DNA of 64,000 nucleotides from Thermicanus aegyptius DSM 12793 (GCF_000510645.1 NZ_KI783301.1:2914698-2978697); one strand, 5' to 3'. Positions 51,843 to 62,082 are shown, counted from the stretch's first letter. Notes: generated by a model from the letters alone, not told the origin. A program made the numbers and translations.

Positions 51843-52589
51843 TTATCCCCCTGATGCCGCTTCCCGTAGGTCGTTCATCTCATCCTCGGTGAGAGGGCGA
51901 ATCTCCCCCTCCTCAAGATGGGGATCAAGGCGCAATGGACCCATCGAAATCCGTTTCAGATACAAAACTTTCATCCCACAGGCTTGGAACATCCGCTTAA
52001 TTTGATGGTACTTCCCCTCCGTTATGGTCACCTCAGCCTCCGATACGTCCCCTTGGGATAAAATCACAAGCTGGGCCGGCAAGGTTATATCTTCCTCTCC
52101 ATCGAGGCGGAACCCTTCCGCAAACTTTCTTGCTTCCCTTTCCGTAACGCGCCCTTCTACGCGAACAAAATATCGTTTCGGCACATGATGCCTGGGGGAG
52201 GTGAGCCGATGAGCCAACTTTCCGTCATTGGTAAGCAGGAGAAGTCCCACGGCATCTTTATCCAACCTTCCGACGGGAAAGAGATTAAAGTGCGCGTACT
52301 CCTTAGGAACCAGATCCAGTACGGTTGAATCTACGGGGTCATAGGTCGCGGAGATGTAACCTGCCGGCTTATTCAACATGAGATAGAGATGTTGGATATA
52401 TTTTACTTCTTCCTCCCAAACCTGGATCACGTCCTCCTCAGGATCCACATGGATGGAAGAATCGGTAACCACTTCTCCGTTTACCATGACCACCCCTTCC
52501 CTCACCAGCTTTTTTAATTGGCTTCTGGTTCCAAATCCAAGATGGGCAAGCATTTTATCGAGACGCATCCGTTTCGCCAAACGATTCAC
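51843..52589 (-). CDS. Pseudouridine synthase, RsuA family
   Basis: A 248-residue enzyme for rRNA pseudouridylation. The N-terminal S4 domain (MRLDKMLAHLGFGTRSQLKK, then VREGVVMVNGEVV) precedes the catalytic domain with VGRLDKDAVGLLLLTNDG (catalytic Asp) and KYHQIKRMFQACGMKVLYLK. It resembles 16S-type RsuA/YtzG. The start may be either 52589 (with AAAGGATCGGTGA) or the internal ATG at 52568. Confidence 0.9.
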   Translation of the reverse strand: MNRLAKRMRLDKMLAHLGFGTRSQLKKLVREGVVMVNGEVVTDSSIHVDPEEDVIQVWEEEVKYIQHLYLMLNKPAGYISATYDPVDSTVLDLVPKEYAHFNLFPVGRLDKDAVGLLLLTNDGKLAHRLTSPRHHVPKRYFVRVEGRVTEREARKFAEGFRLDGEEDITLPAQLVILSQGDVSEAEVTITEGKYHQIKRMFQACGMKVLYLKRISMGPLRLDPHLEEGEIRPLTEDEMNDLREAASGG

Positions 52590-52667
52590 CGATCCTTTCC
52601 CTTATAGACGCCCTCTTCTCCTGAGTGAACAACCCGTAGAGGATTTCATGGCAGACCTACCTCAGGA

Positions 52668-54017
52668 TTACCGGTTGAAGCGTTTGTTAAGGCGCTCCCT
52701 CTCCTCTTCATATCCCGGTTTTCCCAGGAGAGCAAACATGTTTTTCTTGTAGGCCTCCACGCCCGGCTGGTCGAATGGGTTTACACCCAGCAAGTAACCG
52801 CTCATCCCACACGCCTTTTCAAAGAAATAAACCATCTCTCCAAAGGTATATTCTTTGAGGTGAGGGATCTCAAGGACCAGGTTAGGAACTCCACCATCCG
52901 TATGGGCGAGCAGGGTCCCCTCAAATGCCTTATGGTTGACAAATTGCAGGCTTTTCCCCGCCAGGTAATTCAGCCCGTCCAGATTCTCCTCCTCTTCCGG
53001 AATGAGAACCTCCTCTTCGCTTTCCTGTACCACAAGAACGGTCTCGAAAAGATGCCTTCTTCCCTCTTGGATATATTGGCCCATCGAATGGAGGTCTGTG
53101 GTAAAATCGACGGCGGCAGGATAAATTCCTTTATGATCCTTCCCTTCACTCTCTCCATAAAGCTGTTTCCACCACTCGTTAAACATGTGGAGCCGGGGTT
53201 CATAGTTCACCAAAAGCTCAATCTCATACCCTTTCTGGTAAAGGGCATATCGGGTTGCCGCATAACGGTAGGCTTCATTCTCCATTAAATCCCGATTCCC
53301 ATAACGCTGCATGGCATCTTGGGCTCCCGCCAACATCTCCTCCACATCAAGCCCGGAGACCGCGATGGGAAGAAGACCCACAGGCGTGAGAACGCTGTAA
53401 CGCCCTCCTACATCGTCCGGTATAATAAAGGTCTCATACCCTTCCTGTTCGGCCATCGTCCTTAACGCCCCTTTGGCCCGGTCGGTAGTCGCGATGATTC
53501 GTTTTGCCGCTTCCTCTTTTCCCACCTGTTTTTCTAACCACTGTTTTAATATGCGGAAAGCAATGGCCGGTTCAGTTGTGGTCCCCGATTTGGAGATCAC
53601 GTTAATATAAAATTTCTTTCCTTCCAGAACCTCAAGGAGATGTTTCATATACGAAGGGCTTAGCTGATTCCCCGCATAATAAATCTCCGGTTTCTTCTGC
53701 CGCGCAGCAACCGTGTTATAAAAGGTATGGTTTAACATCTCGATGGCTGCACGGGCCCCAAGGTAAGATCCCCCAATCCCCACGACGACCAGGGCATCCG
53801 CCTCTTCCTTTATTTTCTCCGCGGTCTTTAACAAGCGAGCAAACTCTTCCTTATCGTAAGAAGAGGGTAAGGTAACCCAACCCAAAAAGTCGCGGCCCGT
53901 TCCTTTCTTCTCATGCAGTGCATCATGGTAAAAAGAAACCGCCGGCGCCAATTGGCGCAACTCTTCCTCCCGCACAAAAGGACGTACTTGTTGATCCTGA
54001 AATGAAATATGCGACAC
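52668..54017 (-). CDS. pgi: Glucose-6-phosphate isomerase
   Basis: A 449-residue Firmicute-type Pgi that interconverts glucose-6-phosphate and fructose-6-phosphate. [60 protein letters not shown] and [15 protein letters not shown] are present. Length and motifs are complete. Confidence 0.96.
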   Translation of the reverse strand: MSHISFQDQQVRPFVREEELRQLAPAVSFYHDALHEKKGTGRDFLGWVTLPSSYDKEEFARLLKTAEKIKEEADALVVVGIGGSYLGARAAIEMLNHTFYNTVAARQKKPEIYYAGNQLSPSYMKHLLEVLEGKKFYINVISKSGTTTEPAIAFRILKQWLEKQVGKEEAAKRIIATTDRAKGALRTMAEQEGYETFIIPDDVGGRYSVLTPVGLLPIAVSGLDVEEMLAGAQDAMQRYGNRDLMENEAYRYAATRYALYQKGYEIELLVNYEPRLHMFNEWWKQLYGESEGKDHKGIYPAAVDFTTDLHSMGQYIQEGRRHLFETVLVVQESEEEVLIPEEEENLDGLNYLAGKSLQFVNHKAFEGTLLAHTDGGVPNLVLEIPHLKEYTFGEMVYFFEKACGMSGYLLGVNPFDQPGVEAYKKNMFALLGKPGYEEERERLNKRFNR

Positions 54018-54159
54018 GAAAATCCCTCCACCCTTTTCTATTCAAAATCCCTTTCGCTTTAAGTATAGCAAAAAACGAGGGAATAAATCTAAAAAATTAT
54101 GAAGCAACCGCATCCCACTTTGAAACATTAAGGAAATGGCATAAAAAACCACACGAAAG

Positions 54160-54187
54160 AAGGAGAAGTCCTGTTGGACCTCTCCTT
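54160..54187 (-). terminator. Intrinsic terminator between sco and pgi
   Basis: AAGGAGAGGTCC pairs with GGACTTCTCCTT (one mismatch) around a four-base loop, followed by a T-rich stretch. It is about 70 bases beyond the sco stop. Confidence 0.7.
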
Positions 54188-54256
54188 TATTTCCCATTCC
54201 GATTTAAATGGCCATTCATTTCCCTCCGGCTCGTTTTCCACTCGGAGGGAGAGAAG

Positions 54257-54832
54257 CTATTCGTTAACCAAGTCCTTCATATCCTTTAGGACCTCAGGCA
54301 GGTTTAACCGACTTCCCACATAGGTTTTCCTCACTTCACCCTTCCCATCGACTAAAAAGATGCGGTCGGTATGAATGAAGTCGTTCTCCACCTTTTGAAC
54401 CAACACACCGAAATCGGCCGCAGCCTTTCCGGTATCCTCCACGCTGCCGCGGAGGAAGGCCCATCCTGTGGGGTCCATTTTCCACTTTTTCATATATGCT
54501 TTTATCACTTCGCCGGTATCGTTCTCCGGATCAAAGGTGATGTTATAGAGGTAGACCTTGCTTCCGAACAAGTTCTCCTTTTTCAGCTCATCCTGGAGCT
54601 TCACCATCCAGTGAACCGTAGCCGGACATACCGTGGTGCAATTGGTATAAATAAAGGAAACGAGGCGGACCTTTCCATTCTGATCTGAAAATGAAACAGG
54701 TTTTCCGTCTGCATCTTCCAGATGAAAATCAGGGGCAGGCATTAAAACAGGAAGCTTATCTTTCCCACAGCCAACGAGGATTAAAATCATCGCGCTGAGG
54801 AGGAGGAACAGGCGAAGCAATGGATTACGCAT
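54257..54832 (-). CDS. SCO1/SenC family cytochrome oxidase assembly lipoprotein
   Basis: A 191-residue copper chaperone for the CuA site. A lipobox (ILVGC) lies near residue 22. YTNCTTVCPATVHWMVKLQD carries the CxxxC copper ligands and DFIHTDRIFLVDGKGEVRKT the histidine. It follows ctaB in the same direction, within a heme A/oxidase assembly block. Confidence 0.93.
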   Translation of the reverse strand: MRNPLLRLFLLLSAMILILVGCGKDKLPVLMPAPDFHLEDADGKPVSFSDQNGKVRLVSFIYTNCTTVCPATVHWMVKLQDELKKENLFGSKVYLYNITFDPENDTGEVIKAYMKKWKMDPTGWAFLRGSVEDTGKAAADFGVLVQKVENDFIHTDRIFLVDGKGEVRKTYVGSRLNLPEVLKDMKDLVNE

Positions 54833-54878
54833 CAGTTAAAACCACCTTAATCCTTAAAATTCATTTCCTCTTGTACGC

Positions 54879-55811
54879 TTACGCCGCATCGACCATCATC
54901 AATAGATAGAGAAGCGTCAGATAGATGATGGAATAGCGGAACATGAATGAAGCCCATCTTTTTTCTTCTTCCCCTCGCCGGTGAAGCCCTTGATAAGCCT
55001 TAATGAGATAGACCGTCCCTAAAAGAAGAGCTCCGACCAAATAGAGCCAGCCCACCGCTCGAAGAGGATAAAGCATTAAACTGACGGGAAACAGGCTTAC
55101 GGTGTAATAAAAAATCTGTTTCTTCGCCTCTCCAAACCCTTTTACGTTGGGAAGCATCGGAACGCAGGCATTCTTGTAATCGGTATGGCGGCGCATCGCC
55201 AGCGCTAAGAAATGGGGAGGCTGCCAGAGAAACAGGATGGAGAAGAGGATCCAGGCGGTCAGGTCCATCCTTCCGGTCACCGCCACGTATCCCATCACCG
55301 TAGGCACCGCCCCGGAAATCCCTCCGATCACCGTGTTTAGGGTGGTAATCCTCTTTAACCACAAGGTATAAATGATCACGTAAACCACAAAGCCGATCAA
55401 GGCAAGCAAGGCAGCTTGAGGATGCACCCCGAAGGCGAGCACCGCCTCTCCTGTCACGGCCAGAGATAAGCCGAAAAAGGTAGCGGCCTTAACCGATACT
55501 CTTCCCGAATGAATGGGACGGTCTTTTGTCCTCTCCATATAGCCGTCTATATCCCGGTCAATCACATTATTTAAGGTAGTCCCCCCGGCAATGACGAGGG
55601 CAATCCCGAGCAGACTGAAGAAAAAAGTAACCATGAGATCAGGAGTGAACGGCGCCCCTTTCATCGCCAACAGAAACCCGGCAACGGTTCCCAGGAGGTT
55701 GGCAAACACGATTCCCGGTTTCGTTAACCGATAATAAACCCCCAGTGAGGCCCTCTCCCCCGTCCGTTCCATAGAATCCGATTGAAGTTCAACGGCCATG
55801 GACCGTTCCAT
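54879..55811 (-). CDS. ctaB: Protoheme IX farnesyltransferase (heme O synthase)
   Basis: A 310-residue membrane enzyme that adds farnesyl to heme b. RLTKPGIVFANLLGTVAGFL, the first aspartate motif NNVIDRDIDGYMERTKDRP and YTLWLKRITTLNTVIGGISG with GAVPTVMGYVA are signature parts. ATG 55811 has GGGGGAGCGTGT and overlaps the ctaA end by 23 bases, so ctaA and ctaB are coupled. Confidence 0.95.
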   Translation of the reverse strand: MERSMAVELQSDSMERTGERASLGVYYRLTKPGIVFANLLGTVAGFLLAMKGAPFTPDLMVTFFFSLLGIALVIAGGTTLNNVIDRDIDGYMERTKDRPIHSGRVSVKAATFFGLSLAVTGEAVLAFGVHPQAALLALIGFVVYVIIYTLWLKRITTLNTVIGGISGAVPTVMGYVAVTGRMDLTAWILFSILFLWQPPHFLALAMRRHTDYKNACVPMLPNVKGFGEAKKQIFYYTVSLFPVSLMLYPLRAVGWLYLVGALLLGTVYLIKAYQGLHRRGEEEKRWASFMFRYSIIYLTLLYLLMMVDAA

Positions 55812-56730
55812 ACACGCTCCCCCTTTCCGGTTGTAGGATCGAGTAATCATCCCCAAAGAGAGATTTCCCCACGATATAGGAAGAAAGACCGATCCCCGCA
55901 CTGGCTAAGATCATATGCAAGGAGACGGAAAAGGCGGATAAGCGGGTAAAGACGGTAATAAATCCCATTCCCATCTCCAAAAGAACAACCAACGTTAAGA
56001 AGAGAACCGCATTCTTCTCCTTCTTCATCCGCCAGGACCGAAAGAGAAGGCGAAGCAAGAAAATGAGGACAACAAAGGCGAAAATCCAGTGGGTAAAGAA
56101 GAGGAAATGAGCCCAGTACGGGGATTGAATCAGCTGTTGATGGGGGGTGATCCCCATATATACATCGGCAGCGGCACTATGCTTGAAAAAGGCTCCCAAG
56201 ATGGTTTCCGCATAAAAAAGGAGAAGTAAGGTGAGCGCCGGTCCAAAAAGCTTTGACCCCCTCTCACCGCCTATCGGTTCGGGAGATTTCTTCTCCTCTG
56301 TTCCTCTTCTCATTAAGGCGGTCGTCAAAAAAACCAAGCTGCTAAAGAGGGCGAGGCTCACCGCAACATCGAGGGTGGTAAAACCGGGAGGAGTCCCCAG
56401 CATCACGTTAAAGCCTCCCACCAGAACTTGTAAGAAAAGGAGAAATAGAGAGAGGGGAGAGAGGATGGATACCGCCCGTTCACCCGGATACTTCTTAATC
56501 CATGCGAAAATCGCGTTAATGAGTAAGATGAAGCCTAAAAGTCCCACCACGAGACGATGGGTATATTCAATCACTTGTTTATAATCGGTGATGTCGGGAA
56601 AGAGACGGCCGTTACATCCCGGCCAGTCCGTCCCGCACGCATCCTGCGACTGGGTCGCTGTAACCAGGACGCCCATGAACAGTACAAAAAAAGTAAACCC
56701 GACTGTGAATAGAGCAAATCGATGTCTCAC
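55789..56730 (-). CDS. ctaA: Heme A synthase
   Basis: A 313-residue eight-helix membrane protein that oxidises heme O to heme A. VTATQSQDACGTDWPGCNGR contains the conserved cysteine pair and IEYTHRLVVGLLGFILL a heme-ligating histidine. LFFTHWIFAFVVLIFLL and SLHMILASAG are in the second half. Here ctaA and ctaB are in one direction, unlike the divergent arrangement known from B. subtilis. Confidence 0.94.
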   Translation of the reverse strand: MRHRFALFTVGFTFFVLFMGVLVTATQSQDACGTDWPGCNGRLFPDITDYKQVIEYTHRLVVGLLGFILLINAIFAWIKKYPGERAVSILSPLSLFLLFLQVLVGGFNVMLGTPPGFTTLDVAVSLALFSSLVFLTTALMRRGTEEKKSPEPIGGERGSKLFGPALTLLLLFYAETILGAFFKHSAAADVYMGITPHQQLIQSPYWAHFLFFTHWIFAFVVLIFLLRLLFRSWRMKKEKNAVLFLTLVVLLEMGMGFITVFTRLSAFSVSLHMILASAGIGLSSYIVGKSLFGDDYSILQPERGSVYGTVHGR

Positions 56731-56963
56731 GGATGATAACCCTTTCTTTCGGTATTGTCCAATCCGTCTTGTACGTTGCGGCTGTCCGAAAAGATCTCCT
56801 CATAATCTCCATGGCAATAAAACATAATCTTTAAAATATCCTCTTCTCTTGCACAAAAAATCTTCAAAAGTTCAACCACTTTTAGATTAATCAGTTCTCC
56901 ATATTTTTGATAGGCCTTTCAAGGGCTGAGTGGTGACATTTTTGTGAATTTCCTTACCCTGCC

Positions 56964-57881
56964 CTATTTTTTATTGGGTTCCGTGAAAGGAGGAAGGGGA
57001 AGGCGATCTTTTTCCCTCTCCTTTTTTACCCATTGATAAAAAACATACCCCAAAAAGATACCATATATAATCTCCTGCATGATTTTCATGACGACTCCCC
57101 CCAATTGCTGATCTTGCAAGGGGGGTAGAATGCGGAAGAATTTGGCCGTCACGATGGACATATCCACCGTAACCCCGGTGGGAAGGCAGAAACCGATCAT
57201 CGCCGCCCAAGCCTGGGGATTGGTGTAACTCCGGTACAATTCACTGTCTGCAAAAGTGATTAACGCGCAAGCCGGGGTGATGAGAACCCCGTTGGCCACA
57301 ATGTAGGCGATCTTCCGAAGTTCACTTAACTGGTCCGTTTCCCCTAAGGGATTCAAGATCGGCCACCACATGAAGATGGCGGCCAGGAAGAGAAGGATCC
57401 CATACAATGCATTTAGGTTCACATCCGCGTTCAGGGCATCCAGGACAGCAGGCAAATGATAAATGGAGAAGAGTCCGTTAAACCAGAGAAGGGCCAGCAA
57501 CGGTTTCGTAAAAAAGCGAATGATGCTCCGCAAAAATTTCGGCTTCAACAGATATTCATAGAACCACGTGGGCGAGCCTAAGATAAGAAGGGGAGGCACG
57601 ATCAAATAGATGACGGCCATCTTTGCCATATGCAATGTGAAGATGATATGGGACAACAAGTAAAAGGGGCTCCCCTCAGCAACATAATAGAAAAGGAGGC
57701 CGCTCAGAAAGGTTAGTTTCTTTCCGAGAGATACCTCGGTTGCCCCCGGGATATCTTTCCGGAATGGTCCGGTTAGCAGAAGGTAGAGTCCTGCGATGAT
57801 GAGGACCAAGACGATTTTATTGGGATTCCATAAGGCGATAAATCCAAAGGTTTGCAGGTTATACCAAAGGGTCATCTTCAT
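56964..57881 (-). CDS. ctaG: Cytochrome c oxidase assembly factor CtaG (caa3 type)
   Basis: A protein of 305 residues with seven or more membrane helices (FGFIALWNPNKIVLVLIIAG, LTFLSGLLFYYVAEGSPFYL, FTLHMAKMAVIYLIVPPLLI). These match the Bacillus CtaG family needed for formation of the CuB centre. The gene lies just beyond ctaF behind a terminator. ATG at 57881 or 57875 is likely (GGAG at eight bases from the second). Confidence 0.9.
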   Translation of the reverse strand: MKMTLWYNLQTFGFIALWNPNKIVLVLIIAGLYLLLTGPFRKDIPGATEVSLGKKLTFLSGLLFYYVAEGSPFYLLSHIIFTLHMAKMAVIYLIVPPLLILGSPTWFYEYLLKPKFLRSIIRFFTKPLLALLWFNGLFSIYHLPAVLDALNADVNLNALYGILLFLAAIFMWWPILNPLGETDQLSELRKIAYIVANGVLITPACALITFADSELYRSYTNPQAWAAMIGFCLPTGVTVDMSIVTAKFFRILPPLQDQQLGGVVMKIMQEIIYGIFLGYVFYQWVKKEREKDRLPLPPFTEPNKK

Positions 57882-57931
57882 CACTCCAGAAGTGTAACGG
57901 TAAACCCGTCCTTCCTGCGTCAAGAAAGAAA

Positions 57932-57968
57932 GGCTGTATCAAAGCCCATTATACCACTTGATACAGCC
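57932..57968 (-). terminator. Intrinsic terminator after ctaF
   Basis: GGCTGTATCAA pairs with TTGATACAGCC on the minus strand and the hairpin is followed by TTTCTTTC. It separates the ctaCDEF unit from ctaG. Confidence 0.75.
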
Positions 57969-57993
57969 GTTCATCCAATGATTGAGATTGCTG

Positions 57994-58299
57994 TTACCAC
58001 CAGATCATGAAGAGAAAGGCCATGATGGTGATCCATACGACCAAGATAGCCACATAGACATAAATCGTCGGGAAGCGATGCTCCTTATCCTTCATATGCA
58101 TCCAAATGTAAAGCTGGAAAGCGGCTTGAATCGCCCCCAAAACGACGATGAACGGAATGGTGAAACGGGGATTTACCCCATAGGCAACCGGATAAAAAGC
58201 TAAGAGCGTCAGAACGATACTTACAAAAAAGGCAATCAGGTGATGTTTCGTCTCGCTGCGCACTCTCTGAAATTCCCCCCTATTCATTTCCTCAGGCAT
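57994..58299 (-). CDS. ctaF: Cytochrome c oxidase subunit IVB
   Basis: A 101-residue subunit with three membrane helices (LIAFFVSIVLTLLAFYPVAY, IPFIVVLGAIQAAFQLYIWM, YVYVAILVVWITIMAFLFMI). HMKDKEHRF follows the second helix, as in CtaF. It starts three bases from the ctaE stop. Confidence 0.93.
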   Translation of the reverse strand: MPEEMNRGEFQRVRSETKHHLIAFFVSIVLTLLAFYPVAYGVNPRFTIPFIVVLGAIQAAFQLYIWMHMKDKEHRFPTIYVYVAILVVWITIMAFLFMIWW

Positions 58300-58302
58300 T
58301 CT

Positions 58303-58917
58303 TTACCCCACCTTTCCCATCAGGTAAACAACCGTAAAGATGAAGACCCAGACCAGGTCGACGAAGTGCCAGTAAAGGCTGGCAAGATAATACTTCGGGG
58401 CATTATAGAGGGTGATTCCCCGGTTCCAGTTCCGGATGAGGAGCGTGCTGATCCAGAGTAAGCCAAAGAGAACGTGGCTTCCATGGAAACCGACTAACGT
58501 GTAGAATGCAGAACCAAAAGCGCTGCTGGTAAACGTATGCTTCTCCTTCACGTACTCTGTAAATTCATAGATCTCCAACCCTAAAAAAGCGGCGCCAAGA
58601 AGGAGGGTCACGATGAACCAAGCCTTCATTCTGGATGCTTTATTTTCCCGCATGGAGAGAATGGCCATGACACTGGTCATGCTGCTGGTTAACAGGAGAA
58701 CCGTCGCGAGAAAAACCGTGGGCAGTTGGAAAAGTTCTTTCCCCGTCGGTCCCCCCATCGTAGAATGGCGTAAGGCCAAATAGGTGGCGAAGAGGGAAGC
58801 GAAAAGAACCGATTCGGCCGCGAGATAGAGCCAAAAGCCTAGAAACTTATTTTTTCCCTCCATGGTTGCGCGCTCGGGGTGGGCAGGCAGGGATACCGTT
58901 TTTGCCTCATTCATCAT
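58303..58917 (-). CDS. ctaE: Cytochrome c oxidase subunit III
   Basis: A 204-residue subunit with five membrane helices. FLGFWLYLAAESVLFASLFA, GFHGSHVLFGLLWISTLLIR and SLYWHFVDLVWVFIFTVVYL are conserved segments. It overlaps the ctaD stop by four bases. Confidence 0.95.
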   Translation of the reverse strand: MMNEAKTVSLPAHPERATMEGKNKFLGFWLYLAAESVLFASLFATYLALRHSTMGGPTGKELFQLPTVFLATVLLLTSSMTSVMAILSMRENKASRMKAWFIVTLLLGAAFLGLEIYEFTEYVKEKHTFTSSAFGSAFYTLVGFHGSHVLFGLLWISTLLIRNWNRGITLYNAPKYYLASLYWHFVDLVWVFIFTVVYLMGKVG

Positions 58918-60782
58918 GATAGAGACGCCCCTCCTTCCATGCTTTCTACCTCTTCATGGTGGATATGATGGCCGTGATCATCGATGACGGACCGAAGGAA
59001 CATGGTGAGCAAGGTAATCGCCAGTCCTCCTATCCCGACATAGAGAAAGGCCGGATTATATTGATCCTTGAAGATAAAACCAAGTCCTGCGATAAATAAT
59101 CCGAGAGACATGAGGAAGGGAAGAAAAGAGGCGTTGGGCATATGGATATCTCCCAAAGGCTCTGCAGGCAACATCTCCTTATTGCCTGCCTGTTTTTCAA
59201 TCCAGAAGGCATCCAGTCCCCGTACCAGAGGCAAACGAAGGAAATTATACTCCGGAACAGGAGAGGGCAGCGTCCACTCCAAGGTCCTTCCATCCCAGGG
59301 ATCATTCCCTGCCACCGCCCCTTTTCGGAAGGTGACGGCAATATTGGCCACGAAGAAGAGCACCCCAATCGCCATGAGGAAGGCTCCGATGGTGCTGATC
59401 AGATTTCCCAACTCAAAGCCCTGGCCGGGAAGATAGGTGTATATTCTCCGCTGCATACCCCAAAGTCCTAAATAGTGCTGAATGAGAAAGGTTAAATGAA
59501 ACCCGATGAGGAAAAACCAGAAATGCAATTTTCCGAGCGTCTCGTTAAGCAATCGCCCGAATATCTTGGGCCACCAGTAATAAAGGCCGGCAAAGATTCC
59601 GAAAACAACTCCTCCAACCAGGACATAATGGAAATGGGCAACCACAAAGTAGGAGTCATGAAACTGAAGGTCGGCCGGCGGCAGTGCCAACATGACCCCG
59701 GTCACTCCCCCCATGACAAAGGTGGGAATAAATCCCAGAGCGAATAGGTTTGCGCTGGTAAAGCGAATCTTCCCTCCCCACATGGTGGCCAGCCAGTTAA
59801 AGATCTTAATCCCCGTAGGAACGGCAATCGTCGTGGTAGCGATGGCGAAGATGGCATTGGCCACCGGGCCAAGACCAACGGTAAACATGTGGTGAACCCA
59901 TACCATAAAACCAAGGAAGGCGATCAACATGGTGGCAAACACCATGGAATGGTAGCCGAAAAGGCGCTTTTTCGAAAAGGTGGGAATCACCTCGGAAAAG
60001 ATTCCAAAAGCAGGGAGTACGAGAAGGTATACTTCCGGATGTCCAAAAACCCAGAAGAGATGCTCCCAGATGACCACGTTCCCTCCGAACGCAGGATCGA
60101 AAAAGTGGGAACCAAAAAGCCGGTCAAAGATCATGAGGAACAGCCCCACCGTAAGCGGCGGGAAGGCGAAAAGGATCAAGGTGGAGGAGACCAGGGTGGT
60201 CCATGCAAACATCGGCATGCGCATCAGCGTCATCCCCGGCGCCCTCATGTTTAAAATCGTGGCGAGAAAGTTTATTCCACCGATCAGAGTACCGGCTCCG
60301 GAGATTTGCAGCCCTATCGCATAATAGCTTAATCCATGCCCGGTATAATTATTGTCGGAGAGGGGGAAGTAACCCGTCCAGCCCGATTCCGGCGCGCTCC
60401 CCGTAAAGAGGCTAACATAGGTAAGTGTGGCTCCGAAGAAGAAAAGCCAGAAACCTAGGGCGTTCAGGAAAGGAAAGGCGACATCCCGCGCGCCGATCTG
60501 GAGGGGAATGACGGCATTCATTAAGCCGAAGACAAGGGGCATGGCGACAAAGAAAATCATCGTTGTCCCATGCAAAGTCATGATTTCATTATACGTCTTC
60601 CCAACGAGAAAGGTGTTCCCAGGGAACATCAATTGAATCCGTATGAGCAATGCCTCAATTCCGCCCAATACGAAGAAGAAAAGTCCGGACCAAAGATAAA
60701 GGATGGCGATTTTCTTATGATCAACCGTAGTCAGGTAATCCCACAACAGCGGTTTCTTCCCTGCATGAGCCATCTGCGACAT
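58914..60782 (-). CDS. ctaD: Cytochrome c oxidase subunit I
   Basis: A 622-residue catalytic subunit carrying heme a, heme a3 and CuB. MTLHGTTMIFFVAMPLVFGL holds a heme a ligand, WVFGHPEVYLLVLPAFG the CuB/Tyr motif, WVHHMFTVG further CuB ligands and HFHYVLVGGVVFG the a3/a histidines. The extended C-terminus (after about 500) includes two additional helices typical of caa3-type enzymes. Confidence 0.97.
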   Translation of the reverse strand: MSQMAHAGKKPLLWDYLTTVDHKKIAILYLWSGLFFFVLGGIEALLIRIQLMFPGNTFLVGKTYNEIMTLHGTTMIFFVAMPLVFGLMNAVIPLQIGARDVAFPFLNALGFWLFFFGATLTYVSLFTGSAPESGWTGYFPLSDNNYTGHGLSYYAIGLQISGAGTLIGGINFLATILNMRAPGMTLMRMPMFAWTTLVSSTLILFAFPPLTVGLFLMIFDRLFGSHFFDPAFGGNVVIWEHLFWVFGHPEVYLLVLPAFGIFSEVIPTFSKKRLFGYHSMVFATMLIAFLGFMVWVHHMFTVGLGPVANAIFAIATTTIAVPTGIKIFNWLATMWGGKIRFTSANLFALGFIPTFVMGGVTGVMLALPPADLQFHDSYFVVAHFHYVLVGGVVFGIFAGLYYWWPKIFGRLLNETLGKLHFWFFLIGFHLTFLIQHYLGLWGMQRRIYTYLPGQGFELGNLISTIGAFLMAIGVLFFVANIAVTFRKGAVAGNDPWDGRTLEWTLPSPVPEYNFLRLPLVRGLDAFWIEKQAGNKEMLPAEPLGDIHMPNASFLPFLMSLGLFIAGLGFIFKDQYNPAFLYVGIGGLAITLLTMFLRSVIDDHGHHIHHEEVESMEGGASLS

Positions 60783-60818
60783 CAGCGAACCTCCTTTTAA
60801 TCAGCACTATCTATCCTT

Positions 60819-61901
60819 TTATTGGTTCATATTGAGCCCTGAAAGGTATTCGATCAGGTTATTTAGGTCTTGATCCTTTATTTTCCCGCCAAACGCAGGC
60901 ATCTTAATGGTCTTCGGCCCTTCATTCTGCGGCTTCACCTTGGAGGGGTCTTCAATCCATTTTTTCAGGCTCTGTTTAAACTCCTCCGGGGAACCGTTCG
61001 GCAAGATTCCCGCAATCGTCTTTCGATTGGCCAGGTTATCCAGATTAGGACCTACTTTGATCGATTTGTCCGTGCTATCGACCGCATGGCAAGAGGCGCA
61101 ATTCTGGGTAAAGACCGCTTCTCCGGCCTTGGCGGCATTGGTGGTCACCGTAACCGGCTTCTTCATTCCATCCACCCAAGCGTTAAATTCTTTCTCGGTC
61201 ACGGCGATCACTTTAAACTCCATTAACGCGTGGGACGGTCCACACAGTTCCGCGCATTTCCCCAGATATACTCCCGGTTCTTTCGCATCAAAGGAAAAAC
61301 GGTTCACATTCTTCTTCCCGTCCGTGCCGATCATTCCTGGATTGGCATCCCATTTCCCGGAGAGAGCAGGAACCCAGAAGGAATGAATAACGTCGTTCGA
61401 GGTAAGTTCCACGCTAATTTTCTTTCCTACAGGGATGTATAAATCTTCAGCGGTTTTAATTCCCAGATCGGGATACTCAAATTCCCACCAATATTGGTGG
61501 GCGGTCACCTTTACCTTGAGCGCATTCGGATCATTCGCATGATCCTTGGCTAATGCAAAGGTCTGCATCACTGTAGGCACCGCTAAAATAAGGAGCAGGA
61601 TAATGGGGATCACCGTCCAAATCACTTCGAGGAGATGATTTCCCTCCACTTGTTTTGGAACCCCTTCATCCCCTTTCCTTTGGCGGAAGCGGAATAATAC
61701 ATAGATAAATAGGATAAAAACGACAGCCATGACGAAAAGCATAACGCCTAAGCTTAAAATCATCAATTGATACGAGGATTCGCTTGCAGAACCCATCGGC
61801 TTAAGGGTAGAGAGGTATGGATCCCCGCTACAGCCGGATAAAATCGAGATCATGGCGAGTGCAAGCAATAAGATCTTCCAACCGTGATGAAAACGCTTCA
61901 T
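60819..61901 (-). CDS. ctaC: Cytochrome c oxidase subunit II with cytochrome c domain
   Basis: A 360-residue lipoprotein subunit. The lipobox LSGC is near residue 24. Two membrane helices follow (QLMILSLGVMLFVMAVVFIL and LLEVIWTVIPIILLLILAVP). The CuA domain has YLGKCAELCGPSHALMEFKV. A fused cytochrome c (about 255-360) has CASCHAVD and the methionine ligand in TIKMPAFGG. This fusion defines a caa3 oxidase. First gene of the ctaCDEF unit. Confidence 0.96.
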   Translation of the reverse strand: MKRFHHGWKILLLALAMISILSGCSGDPYLSTLKPMGSASESSYQLMILSLGVMLFVMAVVFILFIYVLFRFRQRKGDEGVPKQVEGNHLLEVIWTVIPIILLLILAVPTVMQTFALAKDHANDPNALKVKVTAHQYWWEFEYPDLGIKTAEDLYIPVGKKISVELTSNDVIHSFWVPALSGKWDANPGMIGTDGKKNVNRFSFDAKEPGVYLGKCAELCGPSHALMEFKVIAVTEKEFNAWVDGMKKPVTVTTNAAKAGEAVFTQNCASCHAVDSTDKSIKVGPNLDNLANRKTIAGILPNGSPEEFKQSLKKWIEDPSKVKPQNEGPKTIKMPAFGGKIKDQDLNNLIEYLSGLNMNQ

Positions 61902-62028
61902 CTACAACCCCTCTTTCTGTCTCACTCTTTTCCCTCTACTTCCTTTCTTCCGGGACTCCCCTTCTCTCATGAATGAAGTAGTTTTTTAGAAGATATTTTG
62001 TTTAATCTATGAACTGATTGCTCCTCCT

Positions 62029-62058
62029 ATTTTAATTTGATTCACTTTTATCTGTCAA
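62029..62058 (-). promoter_or_regulatory. Candidate SigA promoter of ctaC
   Basis: On the minus strand TTGACA (62053-62058), 18 bases and TAAAAT (62029-62034). It is about 130 bases before the ctaC start and read towards it. Confidence 0.6.
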
Positions 62059-62082
62059 TAATTCGCCATAAACAAAGCCCGA

